NCBI GenBank assembly: GCA_033852095.1
Contig: JAWSVD010000011.1
Coordinates: 1-50,063 of the forward strand
Origin: CALCKW01 sp033852095
Lineage (GTDB): Bacteria; Pseudomonadota; Gammaproteobacteria; CALCKW01
DNA length: 50,063 nt
Direction: 5' to 3'
Shown: one piece after another, positions 1 to 8,967 of the stretch
Layout of the letters: every line of letters begins with the position of its first letter
Numbering within the stretch: the first letter of the stretch is position 1
Position numbers and translations under genes: made by a program
The notes under the pieces: generated by a model
What the model saw: the letters and a program-made list of their open reading frames with translations, nothing else
Told to the model about the DNA's origin: nothing
Databases searched by the model: none

Positions 1-81
1 CGCATCCGCGTGGCTCGGTGCCGTCACACCAGATACCGCCAATACCCACTGTGGAACGACTGGCTATTTATGACCGCCCAC

Positions 82-113
82 AAAAAAAGCCTCCTCGAGG
101 GAAGCCGTTTTTT
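82..113. terminator. Bidirectional A/T-flanked hairpin, probable terminator
   Basis: An imperfect stem (GCCTCC against GGGAAGC, one mismatch) is flanked by seven A on the left and six T on the right, so it reads as an intrinsic terminator on either strand. It lies about 145 bp downstream of the minus-strand response regulator that ends at 257. A second hairpin without a T tract (GCGCGGC at 215-221, GCCGCGC at 230-236) lies nearer that stop. I see no supported gene in positions 1-256. Confidence 0.5.
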
Positions 114-256
114 CAAAATGTGGTGAACACCAAAAAGGTGAACCCAATCGCACAGCGCCTTTGGCGCGCACGCACCGTATTGCAACGGTGGAGAATGAAG
201 TGTTCAATCTCTCAGCGCGGCTACAGGTGGCCGCGCCCTGCCTCTCTCAGTGTTGC

Positions 257-631
257 TTAGGCAGCGTCTGCACCAAACACACCTTCGATGTTCTTCACCA
301 GATCGCTGGCGAGAAACGGCTTCTCCAAGAAACCTTTGGCACCCGCTGCAGTTGCCTGTTCTTTCAAGCCATCTTTACGACTGGCTGTCATGAACATGAA
401 CGGCGTACCGGCAGTGGTGGGATCCGCTTGCAGGCGCTCAGCAACCAAAAACCCGTTGCCCGCTGGCAAGTTGATGTCAATGATTACCAAGTCTGGTTTG
501 GCTTCCTGTGCGCTCGACAGTGCTTGCGCAGCGTCGTAGGCAAAAGCAACTTCGTAGCCCATCGACTTCAGCCGAACACTCAGTGCTTTAGAGATCTTGC
601 GATCGTCTTCGATAACCATAATCTTTTTCAT
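257..631 (-). CDS. Single-domain (CheY-like) response regulator
   Basis: This 124-residue protein is a receiver domain only, so it must act through a protein partner rather than by binding DNA. The acidic pair is D9-D10, the likely phospho-acceptor is D52 (IDINLP), the switch Thr is T82 and the conserved Lys is K104 (EKP). It starts 25 bp after the stop of the REC-histidine kinase upstream, with a GGAG ribosome site about 10 nt before ATG. The two are probably one operon, and the kinase is its likely phosphodonor. The output is unknown: no effector domain and no motility genes are nearby. Confidence 0.9.
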   Translation of the reverse strand: MKKIMVIEDDRKISKALSVRLKSMGYEVAFAYDAAQALSSAQEAKPDLVIIDINLPAGNGFLVAERLQADPTTAGTPFMFMTASRKDGLKEQATAAGAKGFLEKPFLASDLVKNIEGVFGADAA

Positions 632-656
632 GCTGGCCCTACTCCTAATAATCTCG

Positions 657-1877
657 CTACGCCACTTTGGCTAAATAATCTGACACAGGAACGGTGAACG
701 AGAATTCACTGCCTTCGCCTGGTACGCTCTGTACTACCAGCTCACCGCCATGCTGTAACATGACCTGCTTCGCTATGGACAACCCGAGACCAAGCCCTTC
801 CCTGGCGCGGCAACCCCATTCGTCTTCCTTGCTGACCTGATACAAACGGTCAAAGACAAGGTTCAGATGCTGGGCTTCGATGCCACACCCAGTATCAGCG
901 ACCGAAATTCGGATTGCATTACCTTCGGGGCCAGCTCTTTCGCTCTTGAGTAAAACGTTACCGCCAGCTGGCGTGAACTTTCGAGCATTCGCGAGCAAAA
1001 TGGTGATCACTTGGATGATACGAGCCTCATCGGCTTGCATCATCGGTAACCCCGGCTCTATCTGGTGACTGAAGCGTATATCGGCAGATTTAAACAAAGA
1101 TTCAAACTGTCTAACCGACTTATCCAAAATGACATCAGGGCTGACGTTGCCCAGGTGCAGGCGAAAGGCCCCCGTCTCCAAGCTCACTGAATCGGTGAGA
1201 TCATTGAGGTGTGTGCAGAGCAGATCGCAGCTTTCCAAAGCCGTGCCCAGCAGCCCGTGCTGATCTTCATTGACCTCGCCCACCACGCCCTCGTGCACCA
1301 TGGAGACAAACTCCCGCAAAGAGGTCAGCGGTGTTTTCAACTCATGGGAGACACTGTGGTAGAAGCGCTTTATCTCTTCGTTTTGCTTGGTCAATTGCTC
1401 ATTGGCGATCTGCAAATACTGCTGCTTTGAAGACACCGAGCGGCGCAGCGCAGTTTTCTCAACAGCGTTGGCGATCGCGCGGCCCAATGATTCAACCGAC
1501 ACAGTCGACTTTTGCAGGTAATCATCCGCACCGCGCTTCATGGCGTCGGCCGCACCGTCGATGGTGCCAAAACCGGTCAGCATGACAATCGCGGGTCTGG
1601 AGGTGGGGTTGTGCTCCACGATCTGATCGAGCACTTCAATACCAGTGGTATTGCCCAGATGAAAGTCGAGCAACACACAGTCAAATTGCTCGTTGTTATA
1701 GAGCACCAAGCCCTCTTGAGCACTGCTTGCCTCTTCGATGCTGAACACACGGGTTTCGTGCATGGACAGACAGCGGCGGTAGACCATACGGTCCATCTCG
1801 TTGTCATCGATGATGAGTATCTTCAACGTCATCAAATCCAACACGTTGTCAACAAATTCAGGTTGTCTAGTCAGCAT
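657..1877 (-). CDS. Hybrid sensor: N-terminal receiver plus histidine kinase
   Basis: In order, the 406-residue protein has a receiver domain (about 17-140, acidic DD at 24-25, phospho-acceptor D71, K123), a helical linker, a HisKA domain with phospho-acceptor H178 in SVSHELKTP, and a HATPase_c domain with N297, the DTG box at 328-330 and the GLGLGL box at 361-366. It has no membrane segment, so it is a cytoplasmic kinase that takes its input through its own receiver and probably passes phosphate on to the following single-domain regulator. The start is uncertain. The first ATG has GAGGA immediately against it, which is too close. The internal ATG at 1832 (MTLKILIIDD) begins exactly at the receiver fold and would give 391 residues, but it lacks a clear ribosome site. 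Confidence 0.9.
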   Translation of the reverse strand: MLTRQPEFVDNVLDLMTLKILIIDDNEMDRMVYRRCLSMHETRVFSIEEASSAQEGLVLYNNEQFDCVLLDFHLGNTTGIEVLDQIVEHNPTSRPAIVMLTGFGTIDGAADAMKRGADDYLQKSTVSVESLGRAIANAVEKTALRRSVSSKQQYLQIANEQLTKQNEEIKRFYHSVSHELKTPLTSLREFVSMVHEGVVGEVNEDQHGLLGTALESCDLLCTHLNDLTDSVSLETGAFRLHLGNVSPDVILDKSVRQFESLFKSADIRFSHQIEPGLPMMQADEARIIQVITILLANARKFTPAGGNVLLKSERAGPEGNAIRISVADTGCGIEAQHLNLVFDRLYQVSKEDEWGCRAREGLGLGLSIAKQVMLQHGGELVVQSVPGEGSEFSFTVPVSDYLAKVA

Positions 1878-2394
1878 TCCTCGGCACCAGGTTTCTGCGT
1901 TAACCGCAGTTTTTTAGTTGTACGTTTCGCGGTGCAATAGCACTGGGTACTACAGCGGTCCTCGACTCTCAGCCTTGAGAGATAACAGCAACGTGATATT
2001 GAAAGCCCGTGCACCTAACAGGCACAGGCTCGGACACACGCCGATCCGTACGAGAGAGCGGCACTGAGGCCCTAAAAACTGAGCGCTGTCAGGCGAAAGA
2101 GCAGGCGACTAAGGCGGCGGGAAGGTGAAGCGAAACAAGGCCTAAAGCAGCGGTTTAGACTTGGTGCATCAATATGTTACTACGGATATGCAGTGTCGAG
2201 CAGAAGTGTAATTCAATGACTTAGCGAACTTTCGGAGAAGCATGTCAACTTGTTAATGCTATGACAGCGACGTGGAATGCCGAGTGCTGCGCCACAAAGC
2301 AAAGCCGCAGCGCGGCACAAAAGACCCACGAGGGCCCGCGTGCGGGCTCTGGTGTACAGTTTCAGAGCCACACAGCGTGCCGCCTAAAAAGGCT
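1878..2394. other. Gene-free stretch upstream of the REC-kinase
   Basis: These 517 bp separate the carbonic anhydrase stop from the kinase start; both genes are on the minus strand. No credible reading frame was found. The stretch should hold the kinase promoter. Near 2333-2352 a GC-rich inverted repeat (GAGGGCCCGC and GCGGGCTC) followed on the minus strand by TCTTTTG could be a weak terminator for the carbonic anhydrase gene. Confidence 0.5.
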
Positions 2395-3033
2395 TTATTC
2401 GGCCTTGCCATAAGGTGCAGGCCGTTGAGAGTCGTCGGTGCTGTGGCGAGAGACACTCAGGTCGTGCAGCAGGCCATCTTCAAGGCGGTAGATCAAGCCG
2501 TGCACGGACACTTTGATGCCCTTGCGCCAGGCTTGCCGCATGACACTGCTGTCTGACAGGTTCTCCACCTGCTCCACCACATTGAGTTCGCAGGCGCGAT
2601 CCACGCGCAGGTCCATGTTCTCAATGCCGTCGAGCTCTTCTTTGTGCAGCCGGTAAACATCGTGAATATGCCGCAACCAGTTGTCGATCAGGCCGTGGTC
2701 CTCGCCATCCAGTGCTGCTTTGACGCCGCCACAGCCGTAGTGACCGCAGACAATGATGTGCTCCACCCGCAGCACGTGCACGGCGTAATGCACCACTGAC
2801 AGGCAGTTGAGATCAGTGTGCACCACCACATTGGCAATGTTGCGGTGTACAAAAACCTCGCCGGGCGGCAGGTCGAGGATTTGATTGGCGGGAACACGGC
2901 TATCTGAGCACCCTATCCACAGAAATTTAGGTGCCTGCTGCTTGGACAGGGCATGAAAGTAATCCGGGTTTTCGCGCCGTACACTGGCGGACCATTTTCT
3001 GTTTTTTGCGAATAAATCTTCCAACCGCGCCAT
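2395..3033 (-). CDS. can: Beta-class carbonic anhydrase
   Basis: Interconverts CO2 and bicarbonate in the cytoplasm, supplying bicarbonate for carboxylases. The 212-residue protein carries the beta-class zinc site: C42 with the D44-R46 dyad in GCSDSRVPA, then H98 and C101 in GHYGCGG. Length and motifs match the E. coli Can type (about 220 residues). It is monocistronic. Three tandem copies of a 15-bp unit lie just upstream of its start and may affect expression. The C-terminal tail after residue 195 is low in conserved features. Confidence 0.95.
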   Translation of the reverse strand: MARLEDLFAKNRKWSASVRRENPDYFHALSKQQAPKFLWIGCSDSRVPANQILDLPPGEVFVHRNIANVVVHTDLNCLSVVHYAVHVLRVEHIIVCGHYGCGGVKAALDGEDHGLIDNWLRHIHDVYRLHKEELDGIENMDLRVDRACELNVVEQVENLSDSSVMRQAWRKGIKVSVHGLIYRLEDGLLHDLSVSRHSTDDSQRPAPYGKAE

Positions 3034-3062
3034 GACGCACCTCTTCTATAGGAGCGCTCAGT

Positions 3063-3107
3063 GTAACAAACCACGCAGTAACAAACCGCGCAGTAACAAA
3101 GCGCGCG
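3063..3107. repeat. Three tandem 15-bp repeats upstream of can
   Basis: The unit GTAACAAACCRCGCA occurs three times head to tail (3063-3077, 3078-3092, 3093-3107, the last with three changes). The array lies 30-75 bp before the carbonic anhydrase start, where promoter or regulator sites would be expected. Confidence 0.85.
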
Positions 3108-3137
3108 CGGCGGCACGCTGTCGTGTGCGCGCGGCGA

Positions 3138-3542
3138 TCAGCTGGCCAATGCGAGCGCACGGAGTAGCTGCGGGCTGTCGACATTTTGCGCCACGAGTTG
3201 CTCTTTGCGGCGCTTGCTGAGCGCTTTAAAACGAATCTCCGCACGCAGCGCCAGCGAGCGGTCACCAATCACCACCTGATAACACAATAAGAGAGAGCGG
3301 CCGCGCAGGGCCTTGGCGCCCTGCCCGTTGATGTGCTGCTTGAAGCGCCTCGCCACGTCCACCGTGATGCCGGTGTAGAGGGCGTTGTCCTCTCGCCGCA
3401 CCACGTAGAGAGACCAGTGCTGCGGTGGCTTATGGGCTGCTGCACTCAAATCAGCGACTCCGCGGCCGCTAGAAAGATAAGACGAGCGAGCACAGTGAGA
3501 GCGCCCGCTGCCCACACAGACGAGAGAGACATGCGCAGACAA
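3138..3542 (-). CDS. GIY-YIG nuclease-fold protein (YhbQ type)
   Basis: The small single-domain GIY-YIG family is recognised from SLYVV and LYTGIT (the GIY and YIG positions), the Arg in VARRFKQH and the downstream Glu in LRAEIRFKALSKRRKE. Such stand-alone proteins are of uncertain role and are presumed to have structure-specific nuclease activity. The ATG start gives 134 residues, but the first 40 look non-conserved and the frame would overlap the start of the pilin gene on the other strand. An in-frame TTG at about 3449 would give a 103-residue protein closer to the usual length, and I think that is more likely. Confidence 0.8.
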   Translation of the reverse strand: MSAHVSLVCVGSGRSHCARSSYLSSGRGVADLSAAAHKPPQHWSLYVVRREDNALYTGITVDVARRFKQHINGQGAKALRGRSLLLCYQVVIGDRSLALRAEIRFKALSKRRKEQLVAQNVDSPQLLRALALAS

Positions 3543-3923
3543 CAGGGTTTTAACTTGGTAGAGCTGCTGGTAACAGTAGCGATTATTAGCATTCTCGGAT
3601 CAATTGGCTACTCGAGCTATTCCGGTTATATGGTAGATGCACGCCGCAGCGAAGCGACCAATCAGCTGCTGCAACTGGCGCAGACACAAGAGAAATATTA
3701 CGGGCGGAACAACAACTACGCCGACAACGCCGGCGATCTGGGCGTTGCATCAACCACGCCCACCGGCAACTACAGCTTGTCGTTCGCCTATATCTCAAGC
3801 AACAACCAAACCTACACCCTCACCGCCACGCCTGTCAGCGACGGTGCACAGGCGGGTGACAGCGACTGCTCGTCCATCACCCTCAACTCTAATGGCAGCC
3901 GTGCGCCGACTGGATGCTGGTAG
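3531..3923 (+). CDS. Type IV pilin-like protein (PilE/minor pilin type)
   Basis: The 130-residue product begins with a class III signal: a short basic leader MRRQQG, then a prepilin peptidase site G|F with Glu at mature position 5 (FNLVE), then a hydrophobic helix. The rest is a small globular domain ending in a Cys pair (DC at 114-115 and GCW at the end) likely to form the pilin D-loop disulphide. The length is typical of PilE-like minor pilins. The longer frame upstream is not needed: this ATG is the one that starts the leader. No assembly genes are adjacent, so it may depend on machinery encoded elsewhere. It converges on the MTIP gene with a 27-bp gap. Confidence 0.88.
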   Translation: MRRQQGFNLVELLVTVAIISILGSIGYSSYSGYMVDARRSEATNQLLQLAQTQEKYYGRNNNYADNAGDLGVASTTPTGNYSLSFAYISSNNQTYTLTATPVSDGAQAGDSDCSSITLNSNGSRAPTGCW

Positions 3924-3950
3924 TCGATTAGCGGTGCCTTAGTCCGCCAC

Positions 3951-4688
3951 TCAGGCGCTCTTTAACAGCGCCTCAACCGTCGCCCGAACATGGGCGATAG
4001 CGGCCTGCACATCATCGCCCAGTGTGGCACCCGATTGTTGCGGAGCACGCCCCGCGGCCCACGACGCCACCGCCGCACAACTGGCGTAAGCCAGCCCCAG
4101 CTCACGCGCCAGTGCCGCTTCTGGCATACCGGTCATGCCGGTGACTGTGCAGCCGTCGCGCTGCATGCGGGCCACTTCCGCCGCCGTTTCGTAGCGTGGC
4201 CCCTGCGTCACCCCGTAACAACCCGACTCCACCAGTGGCACAGCCGCCGCGCGCGCGGCGGTGATCAACCGCTGCCGCAACGCCCCATTGTAAGGCTCGG
4301 AAAAGCCAATGTGCTCAACCCGCTCCGGCGCGCCATCAAAATAAGTGTGCTCGCGGCCGTGCGTGTAATCGATGAGCTGATCGGGAATCACCAGTGAGCG
4401 CGGCGCGCACGCACTGTCGATACCGCCCACGGACGCCACCGCGATCACCTGTTCAGCCCCCGCCTCGCGCAGCGCCCAAATGTTCGCTTGGTAGTTGATG
4501 CGGTGCGGCGGGATGGTGTGGCCATGACCGTGGCGCGCCAGGAAAATCACCGACTGGCCGTGCAGCTCGCCGTGCATCACCGGCCCCGAGGGCGCGCCAA
4601 AGGGGGTGCGCACCATTTCGCGCCGGGTGATGTGCAAACCTTCAATTTGGGTCAAACCGGTGCCGCCAATGATGGCTGTGCTGCTCAT
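3951..4688 (-). CDS. S-methyl-5'-thioinosine phosphorylase (MTIP)
   Basis: This purine-nucleoside phosphorylase of the MTAP family splits methylthioinosine with phosphate in methylthioadenosine salvage. Visible are the phosphate site (GGTGL at 8-12, RHG at 52-54), QGPRYETAAE at 162-171, and MTGMPEA at 185-191. In MTAP the last motif has a different sequence ending in PE; the MTGMPEA form is what I associate with the methylthioinosine-specific branch described for P. aeruginosa PA3004. That gene also sits beside nagZ, which supports the call. Assignment to hypoxanthine-type rather than adenine-type substrates is an inference from this motif. Confidence 0.88.
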   Translation of the reverse strand: MSSTAIIGGTGLTQIEGLHITRREMVRTPFGAPSGPVMHGELHGQSVIFLARHGHGHTIPPHRINYQANIWALREAGAEQVIAVASVGGIDSACAPRSLVIPDQLIDYTHGREHTYFDGAPERVEHIGFSEPYNGALRQRLITAARAAAVPLVESGCYGVTQGPRYETAAEVARMQRDGCTVTGMTGMPEAALARELGLAYASCAAVASWAAGRAPQQSGATLGDDVQAAIAHVRATVEALLKSA

Positions 4689-4939
4689 GCAATTAATCTC
4701 ATCTGAGTGTTGGAACGCGCGGGAATATCCGACCGTGTCGGTACCGCTTTAACTGTAGCAGTCGATTCCGGGCAGAGACTGTTGTGGGAGCATCCCGATC
4801 CACACCATCTGGGAATGAGCCTTGAGAGCGCTAAGCCGGGCCCACATGGCCCAACGTGGTTGCGTTTCCCTGCCTGCGTGCCAGACGTGCCACGCCCGAC
4901 GTACGACGCCCGACGAACGTCACTGCTGGCATCAGCGCT

Positions 4940-5995
4940 TTATTCCCGCTCCGGCAGCGGTTGCTGCAGCCAACTCAGCAGCTGCTGCGAGCGCTCTTGC
5001 AAGGTTCGCTCGTCGTAACTCTCCGCATCGCGCCGCAAGGCCAGGGTGCGCGCAGCACGGTCAGTATCAATTGGCTCAGCACTGAGATCATCAATCACCG
5101 CTTCGGCCTCTAACGGTCGCTGGCACACCAGCGCCAGATCACATCCCGCCTGCAGCGCCGCGCGCGCTCGCTCGGGCGCCTCACCCGCAACACCGGCCGC
5201 TGCCATGCTCAGGTCATCGCTGAGCACCGCGCCGGCAAATGCCAGCTCCTCGCGCAAATGCGTGCCAATCCAGGCAGCCGAATAGCCCGCGGGGCAATCG
5301 TCCACTGCCGGATAGACAACATGCGCCGGCATCATCGCGTCTATCTCCGCCTCCACCAATGCGGCAAATACGCGCATGTCCTTGTCGCGGATCTCCCCCA
5401 GCTCGCGCTCGTCGCAGGCGTCGCTCTCGTGGGTATCTTCCACCACCCCGCCGTGACCGGGAAAGTGCTTGGCCGTGGCCGCCACACCCGCTCGGTGCAA
5501 GCCGCGCACCGCTGCACAAGTCAGCTCAGCCGCCACAAAAGGGTCTGCATGGTAGGCCCGTTCACCGATCACCGTGCTCTCGGACTGCAGATCAGCCACG
5601 GGTGCCAGGTTGAGATCCACCCCAACCTGGCGCAGCTCGTAACCGCACAACCAGCCCAGATCCTCCGCCGCGGCCAGCGCTCGTTTTTTATCAAAATCGT
5701 AGGCCTGCCCCAACACTGCGGCGCGTGGCAGCGCGCTGAATCCATCGCGAAAACGCTGCACGCGGCCACCCTCTTGATCCACCATCACCACCAGCTCACC
5801 CTGGCGCGCCTCCCGGCAACAGCGGATCAAATCCGCCACCTGCTGCCGCTCTTCGAAGTTGTGAGCAAAGAGGATCACTCCCCCCACGGCCGGGTGCGCG
5901 ATCATGTCGCGTTCGTGTGGTTGCAACTCTGGCCCCTCAGGGTCAAACACCACTGGCCCGCTCAGCAGCAGCCGCTTGGGATGGTAGTGAGCCAC
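4940..5995 (-). CDS. nagZ: Beta-N-acetylhexosaminidase NagZ
   Basis: This cytoplasmic family GH3 enzyme removes N-acetylglucosamine from anhydromuropeptides during cell-wall recycling. The 351-residue protein has the diagnostic AKHFPGHG loop (K176-H177) with D187 and H189 downstream, DQEGGRVQR at 73-81, and SDDLSM at 259-264, which carries the catalytic nucleophile Asp. It lacks a signal peptide, as expected. It starts with GTG directly abutting the ispF stop codon, so translation is probably coupled. The MTIP gene follows after 251 bp. Confidence 0.95.
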   Translation of the reverse strand: MAHYHPKRLLLSGPVVFDPEGPELQPHERDMIAHPAVGGVILFAHNFEERQQVADLIRCCREARQGELVVMVDQEGGRVQRFRDGFSALPRAAVLGQAYDFDKKRALAAAEDLGWLCGYELRQVGVDLNLAPVADLQSESTVIGERAYHADPFVAAELTCAAVRGLHRAGVAATAKHFPGHGGVVEDTHESDACDERELGEIRDKDMRVFAALVEAEIDAMMPAHVVYPAVDDCPAGYSAAWIGTHLREELAFAGAVLSDDLSMAAAGVAGEAPERARAALQAGCDLALVCQRPLEAEAVIDDLSAEPIDTDRAARTLALRRDAESYDERTLQERSQQLLSWLQQPLPERE

Positions 5996-6472
5996 TCAAG
6001 CGCCCTCGGTCACAGTCACTACCGCGTGCGCGGCTATGCCCTCGCGCCGACCGGTAAAGCCCAGCTGCTCACTGGTGGTGGCCTTCACATTTACCCGCAT
6101 CACCGGCAGCCCCAGCTCCGCAGCCAGCAGCTCGCGCATGGCGGCAATGTGCGGCGCCATCTTCGGCGCCTGCGCAATGATGGTCATGTCCGCGTTGTTC
6201 GGCTGCAGCTGTTGCTCTCGCAAGGACTTCAGCACCCGCCGCAGCAGATCGCGGCTATCCACTCCCTTCCAGGTATCGTCCGTGTCGGGGAAGTGATGGC
6301 CTATGTCCCCCAGCCCCGCCGCACCCAGCAGTGCATCACAAAGCGCATGGATCAGCACATCGCCGTCACTGTGCGCGATGAAGCCCTGCGCATAGGCCAG
6401 CCGAACACCGCCCACCATCAGGTGATCACCCGGACCAAAAGCGTGCACGTCGTAACCGTGTCCAATCAACAT
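5996..6472 (-). CDS. ispF: 2-C-methyl-D-erythritol 2,4-cyclodiphosphate synthase
   Basis: Catalyses the cyclisation step of the non-mevalonate isoprenoid pathway. The start is set at the internal ATG that gives MLIGHGYDVHAF, the family's usual N-terminus. It yields 158 residues, the normal size; the frame remains open 27 codons further upstream, but that part is unconserved. Metal ligands D8, H10 and H42 (in DVLIHALCDALLG), the SDGD segment, and the C-terminal KATTSEQLGFTGR signature are all present. The usual partner ispD is not upstream here. The operon order is ispF-nagZ, possibly continuing to MTIP. Confidence 0.96.
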   Translation of the reverse strand: MLIGHGYDVHAFGPGDHLMVGGVRLAYAQGFIAHSDGDVLIHALCDALLGAAGLGDIGHHFPDTDDTWKGVDSRDLLRRVLKSLREQQLQPNNADMTIIAQAPKMAPHIAAMRELLAAELGLPVMRVNVKATTSEQLGFTGRREGIAAHAVVTVTEGA

Positions 6473-7091
6473 AAAACCAGCTTCCAAATTAGCAAAGGCG
6501 GATTTTAACCCGTCTCCGCAACGATGGCACCCATGTGGGTGGGCCAAGTTCAATCTGAGGAGATCAACACCCGCCCTGCGGCCTTCGGGTGAGTCGAATG
6601 GAACGGCGCGATATTAGCCCCACGCACCGCCCCTGCGCGCATTGCTCGAGCAGCAAAACGCTGTGGATGACGTGGGCGAAACAGAGGCGGGCCATGCCTT
6701 TACGGGCTCTGATGAGCAGCTTGCTCATGACTAACCGCAAGGCCCCCGTCTGATAGCAATCACCGCTTTCAGTGAAAAGCGCCGGTAGATAGGACTACCG
6801 GTGGAAGGCATGAAAAAAATGGGTTTCAAACTGATCTGGTGAAAATCAGCTGCGCAGCGATCATCGGGACACAAAAAACACCGGGCTTCAGTAAGCTCTC
6901 ACGTCCACCTGACCCAGCACCTAACAGCCCGTTCAAAAACGACTGCCTACCGCGAGCAGCATCGGAGTGTCCGCCTGATGCCTCCCACAGCGCTGCAAGC
7001 AGAGCGGCCGACGCCGGGGGTGCACTGTGTGTGCCCTATACGCCTTGCTGGGTTTCGCCCCTGCGCCCAGTTGCTCCCACACGCGATTCAC
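6473..7091. other. Gene-free stretch with several hairpins
   Basis: These 619 bp lie between the ispF start and the stop of the REC protein at 7092. No credible gene was seen. Features are a perfect 7-bp hairpin ATGAGCA/TGCTCAT (6712-6728), the probable terminator at 6782-6801, and one arm (6927-6957) of a dispersed 31-bp inverted repeat whose partner is at 9746-9776. Confidence 0.5.
6770..6802 (-). terminator. Probable terminator of the PAS-kinase/REC operon
   Basis: A perfect 7-bp stem (CCGGTAG 6782-6788, CTACCGG 6795-6801, 6-nt loop) is followed on the minus strand by CGCTTTTC, which fits an intrinsic terminator about 290 bp beyond the REC stop. Confidence 0.5.
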
Positions 7092-7511
7092 TCAGCTGTT
7101 CGCCGAATAAATTTCCTTGATATATTGAATGCTCTTTTTGTTCAAAGGCTTAGATACATAGCCTTTGACAATCTCAAGCTGCTCAGCTCGGGCCTTGTCC
7201 TCAAAGTTATTGGATGAGGTGAACATCATCACTACCAAACTTTTACGGCCGCGGCCCTCTGCCAGTTGTTGCTGTGCCAGCTCAGCCGTATCAAAGCCAC
7301 TGCGGCCCGGCATGTTCACGTCCATCAAAACCAGTATTGGCGTGTCATCGTTTGCTGAGTCACCGCCGCCTTCACCGAAGAAATGCTCGAGAAACTTGTC
7401 ACCGTTCTCCATCTCTATGAGAGTCCCAAAACCTTCAGTTTTGGCAACATTTCTCTTAACAAGATACCGATCGACATCTTGGTCATCTACTATCACTATT
7501 GGAATATCCAC
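7092..7511 (-). CDS. Single-domain response regulator, paralogue A
   Basis: The 139-residue protein is a receiver only. Acidic pair D9-D10, phospho-acceptor D64 (VLMDVNMPGR), switch T98 (MMFTSS) and K121 (SKP) are present. The loop after the third strand is enlarged compared with CheY, with a Gly/Asp-rich insert around 47-57. This resembles the Rcp1-like regulators that pair with PAS or phytochrome kinases. It starts with GTG one base after the stop of the upstream kinase, so it is translationally coupled and that kinase is the clear partner. It is closely similar to the orphan receiver at 9922-10347. Confidence 0.92.
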   Translation of the reverse strand: MDIPIVIVDDQDVDRYLVKRNVAKTEGFGTLIEMENGDKFLEHFFGEGGGDSANDDTPILVLMDVNMPGRSGFDTAELAQQQLAEGRGRKSLVVMMFTSSNNFEDKARAEQLEIVKGYVSKPLNKKSIQYIKEIYSANS

Positions 7512-7512
7512 G

Positions 7513-8967
7513 TTAAGACTCGCTTTCTAAAGGAATTAATAGTGAGAACTTTGTGCCCTCTCCTTCGGTACTGCTCAGAGTGATATCTCCGCCCAGTCGC
7601 TCCACCTGCTTTTTAACCAGAGCCAGGCCAAGCCCGTCTCCGCTTTTTTCATCGATGCGTTTGAACATATCAAATACAATCGCCTGATTCGCCACAGAAA
7701 TACCCACACCGTTGTCATAAACATCAATGCTCAGAGAGCCATCCGTTATTTCGGTTGTTATTGTTACGCAATGTTGATCCTTCTTCTCGTCTCCGTAGCG
7801 GATAGCATTGGAGAGCAAATTTTCAAGCACAACTTTAAGTGTTTGAGCTTGCAGCATGAGCGGATCCAAATGTTTGAGATTAAGCACCAGCTTTATCCCT
7901 GCCGTGTTGGCTCCTGTCATGTCCAACCAAATATCCTGAATCATGGGTTCAAAGTGCACAGATTCGCGCACTTCGCCGTCACGGCCCACTCGCGCTATCT
8001 CCAGTACTCCTTCAACTTTTGCAGCGCTGCGTTCGCCAATCTGCATGCACTTCAGTAAATTCGCGCGCACCTCATCAACGTTGCCGTCTTCTAGATCGTC
8101 CATGCAGATACTCATGAGCCCAGCGATAGACGACAATGGCGCCTTTAAATCGTGGCTGGCGCTGTAGGCAAATTGGGTCAATTCGCTGTTGAGCTGTTCG
8201 AGCTCTTCGGACTTTTTCGCCACGATCTGCTCAACCAACCGGCGCTCTGAGAGATCGATGATGGTACTCATCACCAAGCGCCCATTAGGTGTCTCTACGG
8301 GGGTCAAAGCAATCTCTACAGGGATACGCCTGCCGTCGCGGTGTTGTGCGTAGAGATCGGCATCCCCACCCATTGACCGGCTTTCGTTTTTCGTGAAAAA
8401 ACTGTCCCTGTAGACCGGATGCACACGACGGATTTCTTGTGGAACCAACATTTCTATCTTGTTGCCCAACATCTCACTCTCTGCATACCCAAAGAGATCT
8501 ACCGCAGCATGATTGGCAAAGGCAATCGCTCCCCCACTGTCGACCATGATCATGGCACTGGCGGTTGAGTCCATGGCCAGTCGCAGCTGGCGCTCTTGCT
8601 GTATTCGCTGGCGAATATCAAGCGTGACAACCAGTGCATACTGCACGCCGTCAATGACCACCTCATCGAGGCCCAATTCCAGTGGCACCGTATCGCCGTA
8701 TTTTGTCCTGCCCGCTAAATCACGCCCCTGCCCCATGCGGCGCTTAGAAGGCGTTCGAAAGTAGGCATTGCGCAGTTCATGGTGGTGCCCTTTGATCTCA
8801 TCGGGAACTAAGACATCGACATTCTGCCCGATCAATTCTTCATCGTCGTATTGAAACAACTTGTCTAATAATTCATTGGTCTGCCTGATTATACCGTCGC
8901 CTGAGACCAACAACATGGGAACAGGCGAAATATCAAATGCAAGGTTGTATTTTTCAAGTTGCAGCAT
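7513..8967 (-). CDS. PAS-PAS histidine kinase, cytoplasmic
   Basis: The 484-residue sensor contains two PAS domains (about 8-117 and 125-240) and a short coiled coil. A HisKA domain follows with H272 in SASHDLKAPLSS, and a HATPase_c domain with N387 (ENLLSNAIRYG), DNGVGI at 418-423 and GDGLGLALVKK at 443-453. There is no membrane segment, so it senses an internal cue such as redox, oxygen or a ligand; the sequence does not say which, and no heme- or flavin-specific motif was identified. The HDLKAPL form and the coupled single-domain regulator are typical of phytochrome-like or Rcp1-like two-component pairs. Confidence 0.93.
   Translation of the reverse strand: MLQLEKYNLAFDISPVPMLLVSGDGIIRQTNELLDKLFQYDDEELIGQNVDVLVPDEIKGHHHELRNAYFRTPSKRRMGQGRDLAGRTKYGDTVPLELGLDEVVIDGVQYALVVTLDIRQRIQQERQLRLAMDSTASAMIMVDSGGAIAFANHAAVDLFGYAESEMLGNKIEMLVPQEIRRVHPVYRDSFFTKNESRSMGGDADLYAQHRDGRRIPVEIALTPVETPNGRLVMSTIIDLSERRLVEQIVAKKSEELEQLNSELTQFAYSASHDLKAPLSSIAGLMSICMDDLEDGNVDEVRANLLKCMQIGERSAAKVEGVLEIARVGRDGEVRESVHFEPMIQDIWLDMTGANTAGIKLVLNLKHLDPLMLQAQTLKVVLENLLSNAIRYGDEKKDQHCVTITTEITDGSLSIDVYDNGVGISVANQAIVFDMFKRIDEKSGDGLGLALVKKQVERLGGDITLSSTEGEGTKFSLLIPLESES

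Noticed and set aside
5258..6508. 416-codon plus-strand frame across nagZ and ispF
   Set aside because: It is the antisense shadow of two well-known genes with full catalytic motifs. Its length reflects GC-rich codon use.
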